Positions 10,892-18,919 of a DNA stretch of 64,000 nt are shown piece by piece; position 1 is the stretch's first letter, and every line of letters begins with the position of its first letter. The stretch covers positions 1,798,001-1,862,000 of the forward strand of contig NC_015671.1 of NCBI RefSeq assembly GCF_000218545.1, given 5' to 3'. A model generated the notes under the pieces. It was not told where the DNA came from. It saw only the letters and a program-made list of their open reading frames with translations, and made no database searches. Source of the DNA: Cellulomonas gilvus ATCC 13127. GTDB taxonomy: Bacteria > Actinomycetota > Actinomycetes > Actinomycetales > Cellulomonadaceae. The position numbers and the translations under genes are program-made.

Positions 10892-12367
10892 ATGAGTGAG
10901 CCTGAGGTCGACTTCGTCCTGCCCGACGAGGCGGGGGACGCCGAGCGTGAGCGCGCGCTGCGTGCCGGTCTCGCGGAGTACGAGCTGGAGGACGACGACC
11001 TCGCGCTCCTGCACGGCGTGCACGGCGACGACGAGGACGACGACGCCCCCGCGGCGCTTCCGGTGCTGGCGATCGTCGGCCGGCCGAACGTCGGCAAGTC
11101 GACGCTGGTCAACCGCGTGATCGGCCGCCGCGAGGCGGTGGTCGAGGACAAGCCGGGCGTCACGCGCGACCGCGTGAGCTACCCCGCCGAGTGGGCCGGA
11201 CGCCGGTTCATGGTCGTCGACACGGGCGGCTGGGAGGTCGACGTCGCGGGCATCGACGCGCGCGTCGCCGAGCAGGCGGAGGTCGCCATCGCGCTGGCCG
11301 ACGCGGTGGTCTTCGTCGTCGACGCGACCGTGGGCTCGACCGACACGGACGAGCAGGTGGTCCGCCTGCTGCGGCGCGCGGGCAAGCCCGTGGTGCTGTG
11401 CGCCAACAAGGTGGACGGTCCCGCGGGTGAGGCCGACGCGGCCGCGCTGTGGGCACTCGGCCTGGGGGAGCCGTACCCGGTCTCGGCGCTGCACGGCCGC
11501 GGTACGGGCGACCTGCTGGACGCGGTGCTCGACGCCCTGCCCGAGGTCTCCGAGCACGGCGTCGTGCGGCCGCAGGGCCCGCGCCGCGTCGCGCTCGTCG
11601 GACGGCCCAACGTCGGCAAGTCCTCGCTGCTCAACAAGGTCGCGGGTACGCAGCGCGTCGTCGTCGACGAGATCGCGGGCACCACGCGCGACCCGGTGGA
11701 CGAGCTGATCGAGCTCAAGGGCGTGCCGTGGGTGTTCGTGGACACCGCAGGCATCCGGCGCCGCGTGCACCAGACGCAGGGCGCGGACTTCTACGCGAGC
11801 CTGCGCACGCAGGCCGCGATCGAGAAGGCCGAGGTCGCCGTCGTGCTGCTCGACGCGTCGCAGCCGATGACCGAGCAGGACACGCGCGTGGTCCAGCAGG
11901 TCATCGACGCGGGCCGTGCCCTGGTGATCGCGTACAACAAGTGGGACCTCATGGACGAGGACCGCCGGCCGTACCTCGAGCGCGAGATCGAGAAGGAGCT
12001 GGTGCAGGTCACCTGGGCGCCGCGCGTCAACATCTCCGCGAAGACCGGCTGGCACGCCGAGCGTCTGGTGCCCGCGCTCGAGCGTTCGCTCGAGTCCTGG
12101 GACACTCGGATCTCCACGGGACGCCTCAACGCGTTCCTGGGCGAGCTCGTCGCGGCGCACCCGCACCCCGTGCGCGGCGGCAAGCAGCCCCGCATCCTCT
12201 TCGCGACGCAGGCCTCGACCCGACCGCCCCGCTTCGTCGTGTTCACCACGGGCTTCCTGGACCCGGGCTACCGCCGGTACATCGAGCGCCGCCTGCGGGA
12301 GACGTTCGGGTTCGAGGGCACGCCCATCACCATCTCCGTGCGCGTGCGGGAGAAGCGCCGCCGGTGA
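10892..12367 (+). CDS. der: Ribosome-associated GTPase Der (EngA)
   Basis: A 491-residue GTPase with two tandem G domains that acts in 50S ribosomal subunit assembly. G1 motifs are [12 protein letters not shown] (first domain, near residue 65) and [12 protein letters not shown] (second domain, near residue 235). DTGGWE and DTAGIRRR are the G3 motifs; NKVDG and NKWDL are the G4 motifs. The C-terminal KH-like domain ends in VRVREKRRR. An acidic N-terminal extension of about 55 residues is typical of actinobacterial Der. The start was chosen from promoter spacing; ATG 10883 adds three residues. Its stop overlaps the next gene (GTGA). Confidence 0.96.
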   Translation: MSEPEVDFVLPDEAGDAERERALRAGLAEYELEDDDLALLHGVHGDDEDDDAPAALPVLAIVGRPNVGKSTLVNRVIGRREAVVEDKPGVTRDRVSYPAEWAGRRFMVVDTGGWEVDVAGIDARVAEQAEVAIALADAVVFVVDATVGSTDTDEQVVRLLRRAGKPVVLCANKVDGPAGEADAAALWALGLGEPYPVSALHGRGTGDLLDAVLDALPEVSEHGVVRPQGPRRVALVGRPNVGKSSLLNKVAGTQRVVVDEIAGTTRDPVDELIELKGVPWVFVDTAGIRRRVHQTQGADFYASLRTQAAIEKAEVAVVLLDASQPMTEQDTRVVQQVIDAGRALVIAYNKWDLMDEDRRPYLEREIEKELVQVTWAPRVNISAKTGWHAERLVPALERSLESWDTRISTGRLNAFLGELVAAHPHPVRGGKQPRILFATQASTRPPRFVVFTTGFLDPGYRRYIERRLRETFGFEGTPITISVRVREKRRR

Positions 12368-13416
12368 GCTCGCCGTCGCGTGGTCTGCGCGGCACGCTCC
12401 TGCGCTGGGGCCTGCCGCGTGACCCGGACGCGTCCCGGCACCTGACGGGCTTCCTCGTCGTGACCGTGGTGACCGTGCTGGTCACGCGCGGCGCGCTCGC
12501 CGCGGCCGGCTTCCCGCAGGTGGGCGGCGACGGCCTGCACGTCTCGCACGTGCTGTGGGGCGGGCTCCTCATGGGGCTCGCGCTGGTCCTGGCGCTGTCC
12601 TTCATGGGGCCGGTCGTCCGGCCGTTCGTGGTGCTGCTGGGCGGCGTCGGGTTCGGGCTGTTCGTCGACGAGGTCGGCAAGTTCGTCACCGAGGACTACG
12701 ACTACTTCTACGGGCCCACCGCGATGCTCGTGTACGCGTCCGTGGTGGCGCTCGCGCTCGTCGGCGAGGCCGTCACCGCCGGCAGCCGGCCCGTGCCCGC
12801 CGAGCGCCTGGCCGCGGCCGTGGACCAGGCCGTCGCGGGCGTCGCGGGAGGCTTCTCGCCACGCGTGCGGGAGCACGCCGAGACGCTGCTCGAGCAGTCG
12901 GTAGGGACCACCGGCCACCCGGAGGCCGCCGCGCTGGTCGCCACCGTGCGGCCCGACCACGCCGAGCTGCCCGACCCGATCGCGGCGGTCTCCCGTGCGG
13001 TCGTGGCCACCACGCGCCGCCTCGTGCGGGCCGCATGGGTCCCGTGGATCGCGGTCGCCACGATCGTCGGGAGCGCCGTCTTCGCGGTGGTCCGCGGGCT
13101 CACCCTGCCCGACGCGGACTCGTCCACGTGGGTGGTCGCCATGCTCGTCGCCGGCGGCGCGGCCACGGCCGTGTCCTGCGCGGTCGGGCTCGCGGTGCGG
13201 GGTGACCGCGAGCGGGCCTTCGAGTGGTTCCGCCGTGGCGTCCTGGCCAGCCTGCTGGTCACGCAGGTCGCCCTGCTGCGTGTCGACGAGTGGGCGGGGT
13301 ACGCGATGCTCGCGCTCGACCTGCTGCTGCTCGGTCTGGTGGGCGCCGAGCTGGAGGTGCTGCGAGCACGCCGCCGCGACCGGGACGTGTCCGAGGCGGA
13401 GGCCCGTGTGGGGTAG
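12364..13416 (+). CDS. Conserved multi-pass membrane protein of unknown function
   Basis: 350 residues with about seven predicted membrane helices. Three to four lie in the first 140 residues ([58 protein letters not shown]) and four more after residue 220. The soluble middle part (~140-220) is helical. A conserved-looking loop [14 protein letters not shown] sits between helices. I do not recognise a family with known function. The GTG start overlaps der (GTGA), so it is the last gene of the parA-der run. Its TAG stop is also the first half of the tRNA promoter -10 box. Confidence 0.75.
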   Translation: MSSPSRGLRGTLLRWGLPRDPDASRHLTGFLVVTVVTVLVTRGALAAAGFPQVGGDGLHVSHVLWGGLLMGLALVLALSFMGPVVRPFVVLLGGVGFGLFVDEVGKFVTEDYDYFYGPTAMLVYASVVALALVGEAVTAGSRPVPAERLAAAVDQAVAGVAGGFSPRVREHAETLLEQSVGTTGHPEAAALVATVRPDHAELPDPIAAVSRAVVATTRRLVRAAWVPWIAVATIVGSAVFAVVRGLTLPDADSSTWVVAMLVAGGAATAVSCAVGLAVRGDRERAFEWFRRGVLASLLVTQVALLRVDEWAGYAMLALDLLLLGLVGAELEVLRARRRDRDVSEAEARVG

Positions 13417-13419
13417 GCT
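13414..13419 (+). promoter_or_regulatory. -10 box for tRNA-Pro
   Basis: TAGGCT lies 24 nt upstream of the tRNA 5' end, and its TAG is also the stop codon of the preceding membrane protein gene. Confidence 0.5.
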
Positions 13420-13443
13420 GTCGCAGGCTTCTTCGGGAGCCAT

Positions 13444-13517
<74 letters not shown>

Positions 13518-13534
13518 CCGATTCAGCTGTTCGT

Positions 13535-13570
13535 CGAAGGCCGTCCTCGGAACGTCGAGGGCGGCCTTCG
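13535..13570 (+). terminator. Hairpin downstream of tRNA-Pro
   Basis: Arms CGAAGGCCGTCCTCG and CGAGGGCGGCCTTCG (one G-T pair) enclose a 6-nt loop. It starts 17 nt after the tRNA and has no U-tract. Confidence 0.7.
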
Positions 13571-13642
13571 TCGCGCTGTGCCCGGCCACGACTCCCGGAC
13601 GAGCGTGGGCCTCGGGGGGTGTGCCGCGCGTCACGCGTGGCC

Positions 13643-13648
13643 TATCGT
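13643..13648 (+). promoter_or_regulatory. Likely -10 box for the SARP regulator gene
   Basis: TATCGT lies 73 nt upstream of the regulator ATG. A single GTGTGCC heptamer at 13619-13625 resembles those at the two target promoters, but it is not repeated at clear 11-bp spacing, so autoregulation is only a possibility. Confidence 0.4.
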
Positions 13649-13720
13649 TCGTTGCCGAAGCACCGGTCACGGGCCCCTCAGCCCCTCCCGCGTCCGGTGC
13701 GGCAGGGGGGAAGCTCGGCC

Positions 13721-15610
13721 ATGGGCAACGGTGTCCAGGACGGCTCGGGAACGCTCGAGCTGCGCGTGCTCGGATCGCCCGAGGTGCGGGTCGACGGTGT
13801 GCCCGTGCCCATCAGGGCGACCAAGGTGCGCGCGTTCGCGGCGGCGCTGATGGTGCGGCTCGGCCGGACCGCACCGGTCGGGTCGTTGCTCGCGGACCTG
13901 TGGCCGGACGAGCCGCCACGGTCCGCGCTGGCGAACCTGAGGACGTACGCGACGCAGCTGCGCCGCGTGCTGCCGGCGGACCGGCTGCTCACGGTGGACT
14001 GCGGCTACCGGCTGGTGCTCGACCCGGACGAGCTGGACCTGGTCAGGTCCCGCCGGCTGGTGGAGGCAGGCCGCGCCGCGCTGCGCGACGGCCGGCCGGT
14101 GCTCGCGGCGCAGACGCTCGGGCAGGCGCGCAGCCTGTGGCGCGGCCGGCCGCTGGACGGTGTCGCGCTCGGGCCGGGCCTGGAGGCGACGCAGGCGGCG
14201 CTCGACGACGAGCACCGGGTCCTGCAGGAGCTGTGGATCCGTGCGGCTCTGCAGGCGGGCGACGACCGGGTGGTCGCGTGGGCGCGCCGGTACGCGGCGG
14301 CCGAGCCGCTGCGGGAGTCGGCGCAGGCGCTGCTCATGCACGTGCAGTGGACGGCGGGGGACAGCGCGGCAGCGTTGCGGACGTACACGGCCGCGCGGCG
14401 CCGCCTGATCGAGGAGCTGGGCATCGAGCCCGGGCCCGAGCTGCGGCGGCTGCACGACGAGATCCTGCACGGCGACGCGGCACCTGTCCGCCCCGCAGCC
14501 GCCCCGGCCCACGCCGGTGGGGCACCGCTGCCGACCGCGCGGTCCGCGCCGCTCCCGGACGCGGTGCACCACGGCGGCGGGCACGTGCCGCACGAGCTGC
14601 CTCCCGCGCCGCCGTTCCTGGTGGGCCGCGACGACCTGCTCGCGCGCGCGACGGCTCGGCTCACCGACGTGGCCGCGGGGCCCGCGGTCGTCGCGGTGCA
14701 CGGACCCATGGGCGCGGGGTCGTCGGCGTTGGCGGTGACGGCGGCCCGGGCCGTGCAGGACGCGTTCCCCGACGGCGTCGTGCACGTCGACCTGGCCGCG
14801 CGGCCGAGCGTGGGCACGCGTGAGGTGCTCGACCGCGTCTTCCGGTCGTTCGTCCCCGACGCACCCGCGGCGGACTGTCCCGACGAGGCCGCGGCACGGC
14901 TGCGGTCGCTGCTGCACGGCCGACGCGTGCTGGTGGTGCTCGACAACGCGCCGACCGCTGACGCCGTGACGCCGCTGCTGCCGACGTCTCCTGGCGCGGC
15001 GCTGCTGGTCACGAGCAGACCGAGGCTGGTGGGCCTCGACCCCGTGACCCAGCTGGGCGTCGGGCCGCTCGAGACGGTGGACGCGGTCCGGCTGCTCGAA
15101 CGGGCCGGCGGACGCGCGTTCGTCGGCGCCGACCGTGCCCACGCCGCGACCGTCGCGGAGTGCTGCGACCACCTGCCGCTGGCGCTCGTGCTCGCGGCGG
15201 GACGCCTCGCGTGCCGTCCCGAGCTGACGGTCGCGGGGCTCGCCGAGCGGTTCGTCGACGAGTCGCGCCGGCTCGACGCCCTGGAGATCGGGCAGCGCGC
15301 GATGCGCGGGCGCCTGGGCGACGTGGTGGCGCAGGTGGAGCGCACGCATCGGGGCGAGCACGTCTCGCGCCTCTACCGGGCGCTCGCAGCCGTGCCCGGG
15401 GCCGTCTCCGCGGTCCAGGCCGCGGCGCTGGTGCCCGACCAGGAGCCGGGGCTGGTGGCGGACGGCCTCGAGCGGCTGGCGCACTTCCGTCTGCTGGACG
15501 CCGCGCCGGACGGGACGTTCCGCATGCCCACGCTCATCCGCCTGCACGCTCGCGAGCTGGTCGCGCAGACGGCGATGGCCGGCCCCCACCGTCGGGGGCC
15601 GGCCACCTAG
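13721..15610 (+). CDS. SARP/AfsR-family transcriptional activator with degenerate NTPase domain
   Basis: 629 residues in three parts. Residues ~12-100 form an OmpR-type winged helix (LELRVLGSPEVRVDG, then ATKVRAFAAALMVRLGRTAP, LWPDEPPRSALANLRTYATQLRR). Residues ~106-250 form the bacterial transcriptional activator domain, ending EELGIEPGPELRRLHDEIL. After a Pro/Ala linker, residues ~292-600 look like an AfsR-type NB-ARC module. The Walker A position reads GPMGAGSSALAV: the essential lysine is replaced by Ser334, although Walker B (RVLVVLDNA) is kept, so ATP binding is doubtful. SARPs bind heptamer direct repeats and activate antibiotic or peptide clusters. It converges on the minus-strand peptide/exporter unit whose two promoters carry such repeats, so I infer it is their activator. 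ATG 13721 has a GGGGGG ribosome site. Confidence 0.88.
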   Translation: MGNGVQDGSGTLELRVLGSPEVRVDGVPVPIRATKVRAFAAALMVRLGRTAPVGSLLADLWPDEPPRSALANLRTYATQLRRVLPADRLLTVDCGYRLVLDPDELDLVRSRRLVEAGRAALRDGRPVLAAQTLGQARSLWRGRPLDGVALGPGLEATQAALDDEHRVLQELWIRAALQAGDDRVVAWARRYAAAEPLRESAQALLMHVQWTAGDSAAALRTYTAARRRLIEELGIEPGPELRRLHDEILHGDAAPVRPAAAPAHAGGAPLPTARSAPLPDAVHHGGGHVPHELPPAPPFLVGRDDLLARATARLTDVAAGPAVVAVHGPMGAGSSALAVTAARAVQDAFPDGVVHVDLAARPSVGTREVLDRVFRSFVPDAPAADCPDEAAARLRSLLHGRRVLVVLDNAPTADAVTPLLPTSPGAALLVTSRPRLVGLDPVTQLGVGPLETVDAVRLLERAGGRAFVGADRAHAATVAECCDHLPLALVLAAGRLACRPELTVAGLAERFVDESRRLDALEIGQRAMRGRLGDVVAQVERTHRGEHVSRLYRALAAVPGAVSAVQAAALVPDQEPGLVADGLERLAHFRLLDAAPDGTFRMPTLIRLHARELVAQTAMAGPHRRGPAT

Positions 15611-15641
15611 GAGCGCTCCCACAGAGCGCACGGGCGTGAGG

Positions 15642-15755
15642 TCAGGCGCACACGCCGGCGACCCGGGCCCAGGGGCCGCAGCTGACCGGGCCGGTGCTGC
15701 CCCACACGCACAGGCGGCGGTAGGGGATGCCGTTGACGCACTTGTACTGGTACAT
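15642..15755 (-). CDS. 37-residue cationic four-cysteine peptide, candidate exported product
   Basis: A complete small gene: ATG preceded by AAGGAG (15760-15765, 4-nt spacer), 37 codons, TGA. The peptide begins MYQYKCVNGIPY and ends RVAGVCA. Cysteines lie at positions 6, 16, 26 and 36, exactly ten residues apart. There are no Asp or Glu residues, four basic residues (K5, R13, R14, R31), two Trp and three Tyr. No signal peptide or double-glycine leader is visible. The frame stays open upstream, and a GTG at 15797 would add 14 residues, but that codon begins 1 nt after the -10 box and is probably not transcribed. It lies 95 nt downstream of an ABC exporter gene and has its own SARP-type promoter. 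I infer a disulfide-bonded secreted peptide, perhaps antimicrobial; no homologue is known to me. Confidence 0.72.
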   Translation of the reverse strand: MYQYKCVNGIPYRRLCVWGSTGPVSCGPWARVAGVCA

Positions 15756-15798
15756 GCCACTCCTTCGTGTCCACGACCGTCCATCGGCCGTCGGCACG

Positions 15799-15804
15799 AC
15801 GCTA
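15799..15804 (-). promoter_or_regulatory. -10 box of the peptide gene
   Basis: The minus strand reads TAGCGT, about 43 nt upstream of the peptide ATG. No clear -35 exists; its place is taken by the heptamer repeats, as in SARP-activated promoters. Confidence 0.6.
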
Positions 15805-15813
15805 GGAAGAGCG

Positions 15814-15842
15814 CGCACTTTCTCCGCACATCGCGTGCACAC
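15814..15842 (-). promoter_or_regulatory. SARP-type operator upstream of the peptide gene
   Basis: Three heptamers on the minus strand, GTGTGCA, ATGTGCG and AAGTGCG, are each separated by 4 nt, giving an exact 11-bp period. The last ends 9 nt before the -10 box (8 nt if the heptamer frame is moved by one base). Known SARP sites are heptamer direct repeats at 11-bp period about 8 bp from the -10. It lies between the exporter stop and the peptide start. Confidence 0.65.
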
Positions 15843-15850
15843 CGCCAGGG

Positions 15851-17713
15851 TCACGCGTCCGACGCGACGGGCTCCCGGTCGGTGCCCGAGGGCTCGTCGT
15901 ACCCGCGCCGCTGCAGCGCGAACAGCCGCGCGTACGTGCCGTCGCGTCCGACGAGGTCGTCGTGCGTGCCGTGCTCGGCGACGACGCCTCCGTCCAGGAC
16001 GACGATCGTGTCGGCCGCACGCACCGCGCCGAGCCGGTGGGAGATCAGCACGCTCGTGCGCCCCTGCCGGAACCGGGTGAGGCTGCCGTGGATGTCGTGC
16101 TCGGCCTCGGCGTCCAGACCCGAGCTCGGCTCGTCGAGGACCAGCAGGTCGGCGTCCTCGCGCATGAACGCGCGCGCCAGCGCGAGGCGCTGCCACTGGC
16201 CGCCGGACAGCGGGACACCCGTGCTCGCGTCCTCGTCGTCCAGGCCCAGCACCAGGCGGGTCAACGGGGTCGCGTAGCCGCGGGGGAGCGCACGCAGCGC
16301 GGGGTCGACGCCGGAGCGCACCGCGGCGCGCTCCACCTGCTCCTGGTCCTCCAGCGCGGCGAGCGAGCCGATGCCGATGTTGTCGTGCGCCGTCATGTCG
16401 TACTGCACGAAGTCCTGGAACACGGTCGCGAGACGTGCACGCAGGTCGGCGGGGTCGACGTCACGCAGATCCGTGCCGTCCCACGTGATGCGGCCGTGCG
16501 TGGGGTCGTAGAACCGGCACAGCAGCTTGACCAGCGTGCTCTTGCCCGCGCCGTTGACGCCGACCAGCGCGAGCGTGGTGCCGCGGGGGATCACCAGGTC
16601 GACGCCGCGCAGCACCCACGGCAGGTCGTCGGCGTAGCGGAACCAGACGTCCTCCAGCCGGATCTCCGCGTCGAGCGGCGCGAGCGCCGCGGGCCGGACC
16701 GCGACGGGCAGGTCGGGAGCGCACCCCACGACCGCGACGAAGTGGCCGAACAGCAGGAGGTTCTCGCGCAGCTGGGCGACCTGCTGCGTCGCGGCCGTCG
16801 TGGCGGCCTGCACGCCCGCGACCGCCGCGACGAACAGCGTCAGGTCACCGATGCTCAGGCGGCCCACGTGCGCCTGCAGCACGGCCCACACCAGCCCGGC
16901 GCCCGCGACCCCCGCGGACAGCAGGCTGAGCCAGCCCTGCACCCGCAGGTCGCGCACGTCGACCGCGCGCTGCTCGGCGTCGGCCGCGCGACGTTCCCGG
17001 ACGATCCGGCCCAGCAGGAAGTCGCCGAGCCCGAACAGCCGGATCTCCTTGGCGGCCTGCGCGTCGGTCAGGACCATGCTGTAGACCAGCTCGCGGCGCT
17101 GCGCGGGCGTGACGTGCCACAGCGTGGTGGCGCGACGCCGGGCGAGCGCGAGCTCGGCGACGAGCGCGGGCACCGCACCCAGCAGGACGACGACGACCAT
17201 GGGCGGGTTGATCGCGACGAGCGAGACGACGAAGCCGACCGTGGTCAACAGCCCCGTGACCAGGCCGAGCACGAGCTGCACGACCGAGGCGGGAACGCCC
17301 GTGGTCGACTGCTGCGCGAGCCGTAGGCGGTCGAGGAACTCCGGGGTCTCGAACCGCGCGATCCCGGGCAGTCGGTTCACGGCCTCGTACAGCCGCACCA
17401 GGCTGGCCATGGCGACCGCTCGCTGCAGCTGGGCCTGGAGGTGCTGCTGCACCTGCGGGAGCCACGCGGCCACGACACCCGCGCCCGCCAGGACGAGCGC
17501 CACGCTGACGAGCCGGGACGCGGGCGCGTCCCGGCCGAGCGCGTCCAGGAGCAGCTTGGTGCACCACGCCACCACGAGGGGCACGGCGGCGAGCACGACG
17601 AGCGCGGCGACGTACGCCGCCGTCACACGCCGGGACGCGCCCCAGGCGAGGCGCAGCGCGTGCGCCGCGTGCCGCGCGAGCGTGCCGGTCCCCGTGCGTT
17701 CGGGCACGCTCAC
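15851..17713 (-). CDS. ABC exporter, fused membrane and ATPase domains
   Basis: A 620-residue half-transporter. Five to six membrane helices lie in residues ~25-320, starting VTAAYVAALVVLAAVPLVVAW. The nucleotide-binding domain follows (~350-600), with Walker A GVNGAGKSTLVKLL, signature LSGGQWQRLALARAF, Walker B DLLVLDEPSSGLD, and H-loop SHRLGAVR. No N-terminal C39 peptidase domain is present, so it would export an already mature or leaderless substrate. It probably works as a homodimer in the cytoplasmic membrane. The GTG start overlaps the stop of the thioredoxin-like gene (GTGA), and the next gene downstream is the four-cysteine peptide, its most likely substrate by context. Confidence 0.9.
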   Translation of the reverse strand: MSVPERTGTGTLARHAAHALRLAWGASRRVTAAYVAALVVLAAVPLVVAWCTKLLLDALGRDAPASRLVSVALVLAGAGVVAAWLPQVQQHLQAQLQRAVAMASLVRLYEAVNRLPGIARFETPEFLDRLRLAQQSTTGVPASVVQLVLGLVTGLLTTVGFVVSLVAINPPMVVVVLLGAVPALVAELALARRRATTLWHVTPAQRRELVYSMVLTDAQAAKEIRLFGLGDFLLGRIVRERRAADAEQRAVDVRDLRVQGWLSLLSAGVAGAGLVWAVLQAHVGRLSIGDLTLFVAAVAGVQAATTAATQQVAQLRENLLLFGHFVAVVGCAPDLPVAVRPAALAPLDAEIRLEDVWFRYADDLPWVLRGVDLVIPRGTTLALVGVNGAGKSTLVKLLCRFYDPTHGRITWDGTDLRDVDPADLRARLATVFQDFVQYDMTAHDNIGIGSLAALEDQEQVERAAVRSGVDPALRALPRGYATPLTRLVLGLDDEDASTGVPLSGGQWQRLALARAFMREDADLLVLDEPSSGLDAEAEHDIHGSLTRFRQGRTSVLISHRLGAVRAADTIVVLDGGVVAEHGTHDDLVGRDGTYARLFALQRRGYDEPSGTDREPVASDA

Positions 17714-18261
17714 GACCACACGCTGACCGGCAGGACCGTCAGATCGGCCTGGAGCCCGCCATACTCGACCACCGCATCCGGCCCGACCCACGCGAAGAAC
17801 GGGAACTGACCCACCGAGAGCGCCTCGACCAGCCGGTCCGCGTCGTCGCCGACGACGACCTGCGCCTCGTCGCGCAGACGAGCGACGAGCGCGGGTGCGC
17901 CGTCGGGCGAGTCCGCGAGGGCCACGACGACGTGCGCTCGCCCGCCCGGGACCTCGCGTGCGGTGGTGAGGAACGCCGGCAGACCCTCGTGGCACGGCGT
18001 GCAGTCCGGGCTGAGGACGGCCACCAGGGTCCACGGTGCGAGCGTGTCCGCCGTGAGCGGTGCACCGTCCACGGTCGTGACGGCGAACGGCCGGACCGGC
18101 GCGCCCACCGGGAACATCCCCGGGGGCGGACCGCCGGCCGCGGCGCCCGCCGCGACCTGACCACGCAGGTCCCGCACGTCGCGCGCCAGGCGCAGCGTGA
18201 CCGTGAGGTTGACCAGCACGACGACCGCGAGCAGCACGGTCGTGGCGGCGAGGTACGGCAT
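17710..18261 (-). CDS. Membrane-anchored thioredoxin-like (TlpA/ResA-type) protein
   Basis: 183 residues. An N-terminal membrane segment (ATTVLLAVVVLVNLTVTLRL) anchors an extracytoplasmic redoxin domain that opens after a Gly/Pro-rich linker at PVGAPVRPFAVTTVDG. The active-site motif is LSPDCTPCHEGLPAF, a C-x-x-C with Thr-Pro between the cysteines, and PFFAWVG lies at the cis-proline region. Such proteins exchange disulfides outside the membrane. It overlaps mauE-like upstream (TGATG) and the ABC exporter downstream (GTGA). In this setting its likely job is forming or reshuffling disulfides of the exported peptide, with electrons passed through the MauE-like partner; that role is inference. 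Confidence 0.85.
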   Translation of the reverse strand: MPYLAATTVLLAVVVLVNLTVTLRLARDVRDLRGQVAAGAAAGGPPPGMFPVGAPVRPFAVTTVDGAPLTADTLAPWTLVAVLSPDCTPCHEGLPAFLTTAREVPGGRAHVVVALADSPDGAPALVARLRDEAQVVVGDDADRLVEALSVGQFPFFAWVGPDAVVEYGGLQADLTVLPVSVWS

Positions 18262-18791
18262 CAGGACTCCCGGAGCACGGTGCGGTGACGGAGCAGGTCG
18301 AGCACGTCGTCGAGCCGGGTGACCGCGAGCGCGAGCAGGCCGGCCACGACGAACCCGCACGCGAGCTGGGGCGCCGCACCCGCCGTGAACGGCGGCGGCG
18401 CCTGCGTCGCGCCGAGACAGGCGAGCAGCAGGAACGCGTTGCGGGCGACGTGCTGCGCACCGAGCGTCGCGCCCGCCCCGAAGCACCGGCACTCGACGGC
18501 CCGGCCGGTGCGCACCGCCACGACGATCACCCCGACGAACCCGGCCAGCAGGAGCGCCGCGAGCGCGGCACCGAGCGACGCGGTCGCGGGCACCAGGACC
18601 AGGGGGACGACGGCTGCCTCGAGCGCCACGACCAGCAGCGCGGCCGGCCGGACCGCCCGGGCGGGGACCAGCCCGGTCCGGCGGACGCTCGCGCGGAACT
18701 CGCGGTGGTCGGCGGGACGGACCTTGCTCGCCGCCGACGCCAGGAACACGAGCGCGATCAGGCCGCGACTCACGGCTGCGACGAGCTCCAT
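18261..18791 (-). CDS. MauE/DoxX-like redox-associated membrane protein
   Basis: A 176-residue protein with four predicted membrane helices (VSRGLIALVFLASAASK, ALLVVALEAAVVPLVLVP, LGAALAALLLAGFVGVIVV, LACGFVVAGLLALAV). The loop motif VECRCFGAG carries the paired cysteines and FG typical of MauE-family proteins, which work with thioredoxin-like partners in disulfide maturation. The first helix ends in ASKVRPADHREFRASV, also family-like. The ATG has a GGGGAGGGA ribosome site. It is the first gene of the operon, with a SARP-type operator just upstream. Its stop overlaps the start of the thioredoxin-like gene by one base. Confidence 0.85.
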   Translation of the reverse strand: MELVAAVSRGLIALVFLASAASKVRPADHREFRASVRRTGLVPARAVRPAALLVVALEAAVVPLVLVPATASLGAALAALLLAGFVGVIVVAVRTGRAVECRCFGAGATLGAQHVARNAFLLLACLGATQAPPPFTAGAAPQLACGFVVAGLLALAVTRLDDVLDLLRHRTVLRES

Positions 18792-18821
18792 GGCGATCCC
18801 TCCCCGGTGCACACCCGCCGG

Positions 18822-18827
18822 ACGGTA
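18822..18827 (-). promoter_or_regulatory. -10 box of the mauE-like operon
   Basis: The minus strand reads TACCGT, 30 nt upstream of the ATG. It is positioned relative to the heptamer repeats almost as at the peptide promoter (10 nt versus 9 nt). Confidence 0.55.
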
Positions 18828-18837
18828 GCGGCGCGGC

Positions 18838-18866
18838 TGCATACCGCGCGCACACGGCGGATACAC
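18838..18866 (-). promoter_or_regulatory. SARP-type operator upstream of the mauE-like operon
   Basis: Three minus-strand heptamers, GTGTATC, GTGTGCG and GTATGCA, are separated by 4 nt each (11-bp period), matching the site at the peptide gene in number, period, orientation and distance to the -10. Confidence 0.6.
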
Positions 18867-18919
18867 CGGGCGGCGCATCCGCCGCCGTGGCGCGTGGCGG
18901 ATGCGCCGGTCGTGCGCGC

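Noticed and set aside
13608..13648. SARP heptamer repeats at the regulator's own promoter
   Set aside because: Only one heptamer (GTGTGCC) resembles the consensus; the positions 11 bp on either side do not, and the distance to the -10 is wrong.
15608..15621. TAGGAGCGCTCCCA, one mismatch from the CelR/CebR-type box of cellulolytic actinobacteria
   Set aside because: It lies between two convergent stop codons rather than at a promoter, where a short terminator dyad is the simpler reading. None of the cellulase promoters in the window has a similar box.
15756..15797. Longer form of the Cys-rich peptide starting at GTG 15797 with a 14-residue leader
   Set aside because: That codon begins 1 nt after the -10 box, so it should not be in the message, and the internal ATG has a good AAGGAG site. 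Kept only as an alternative.
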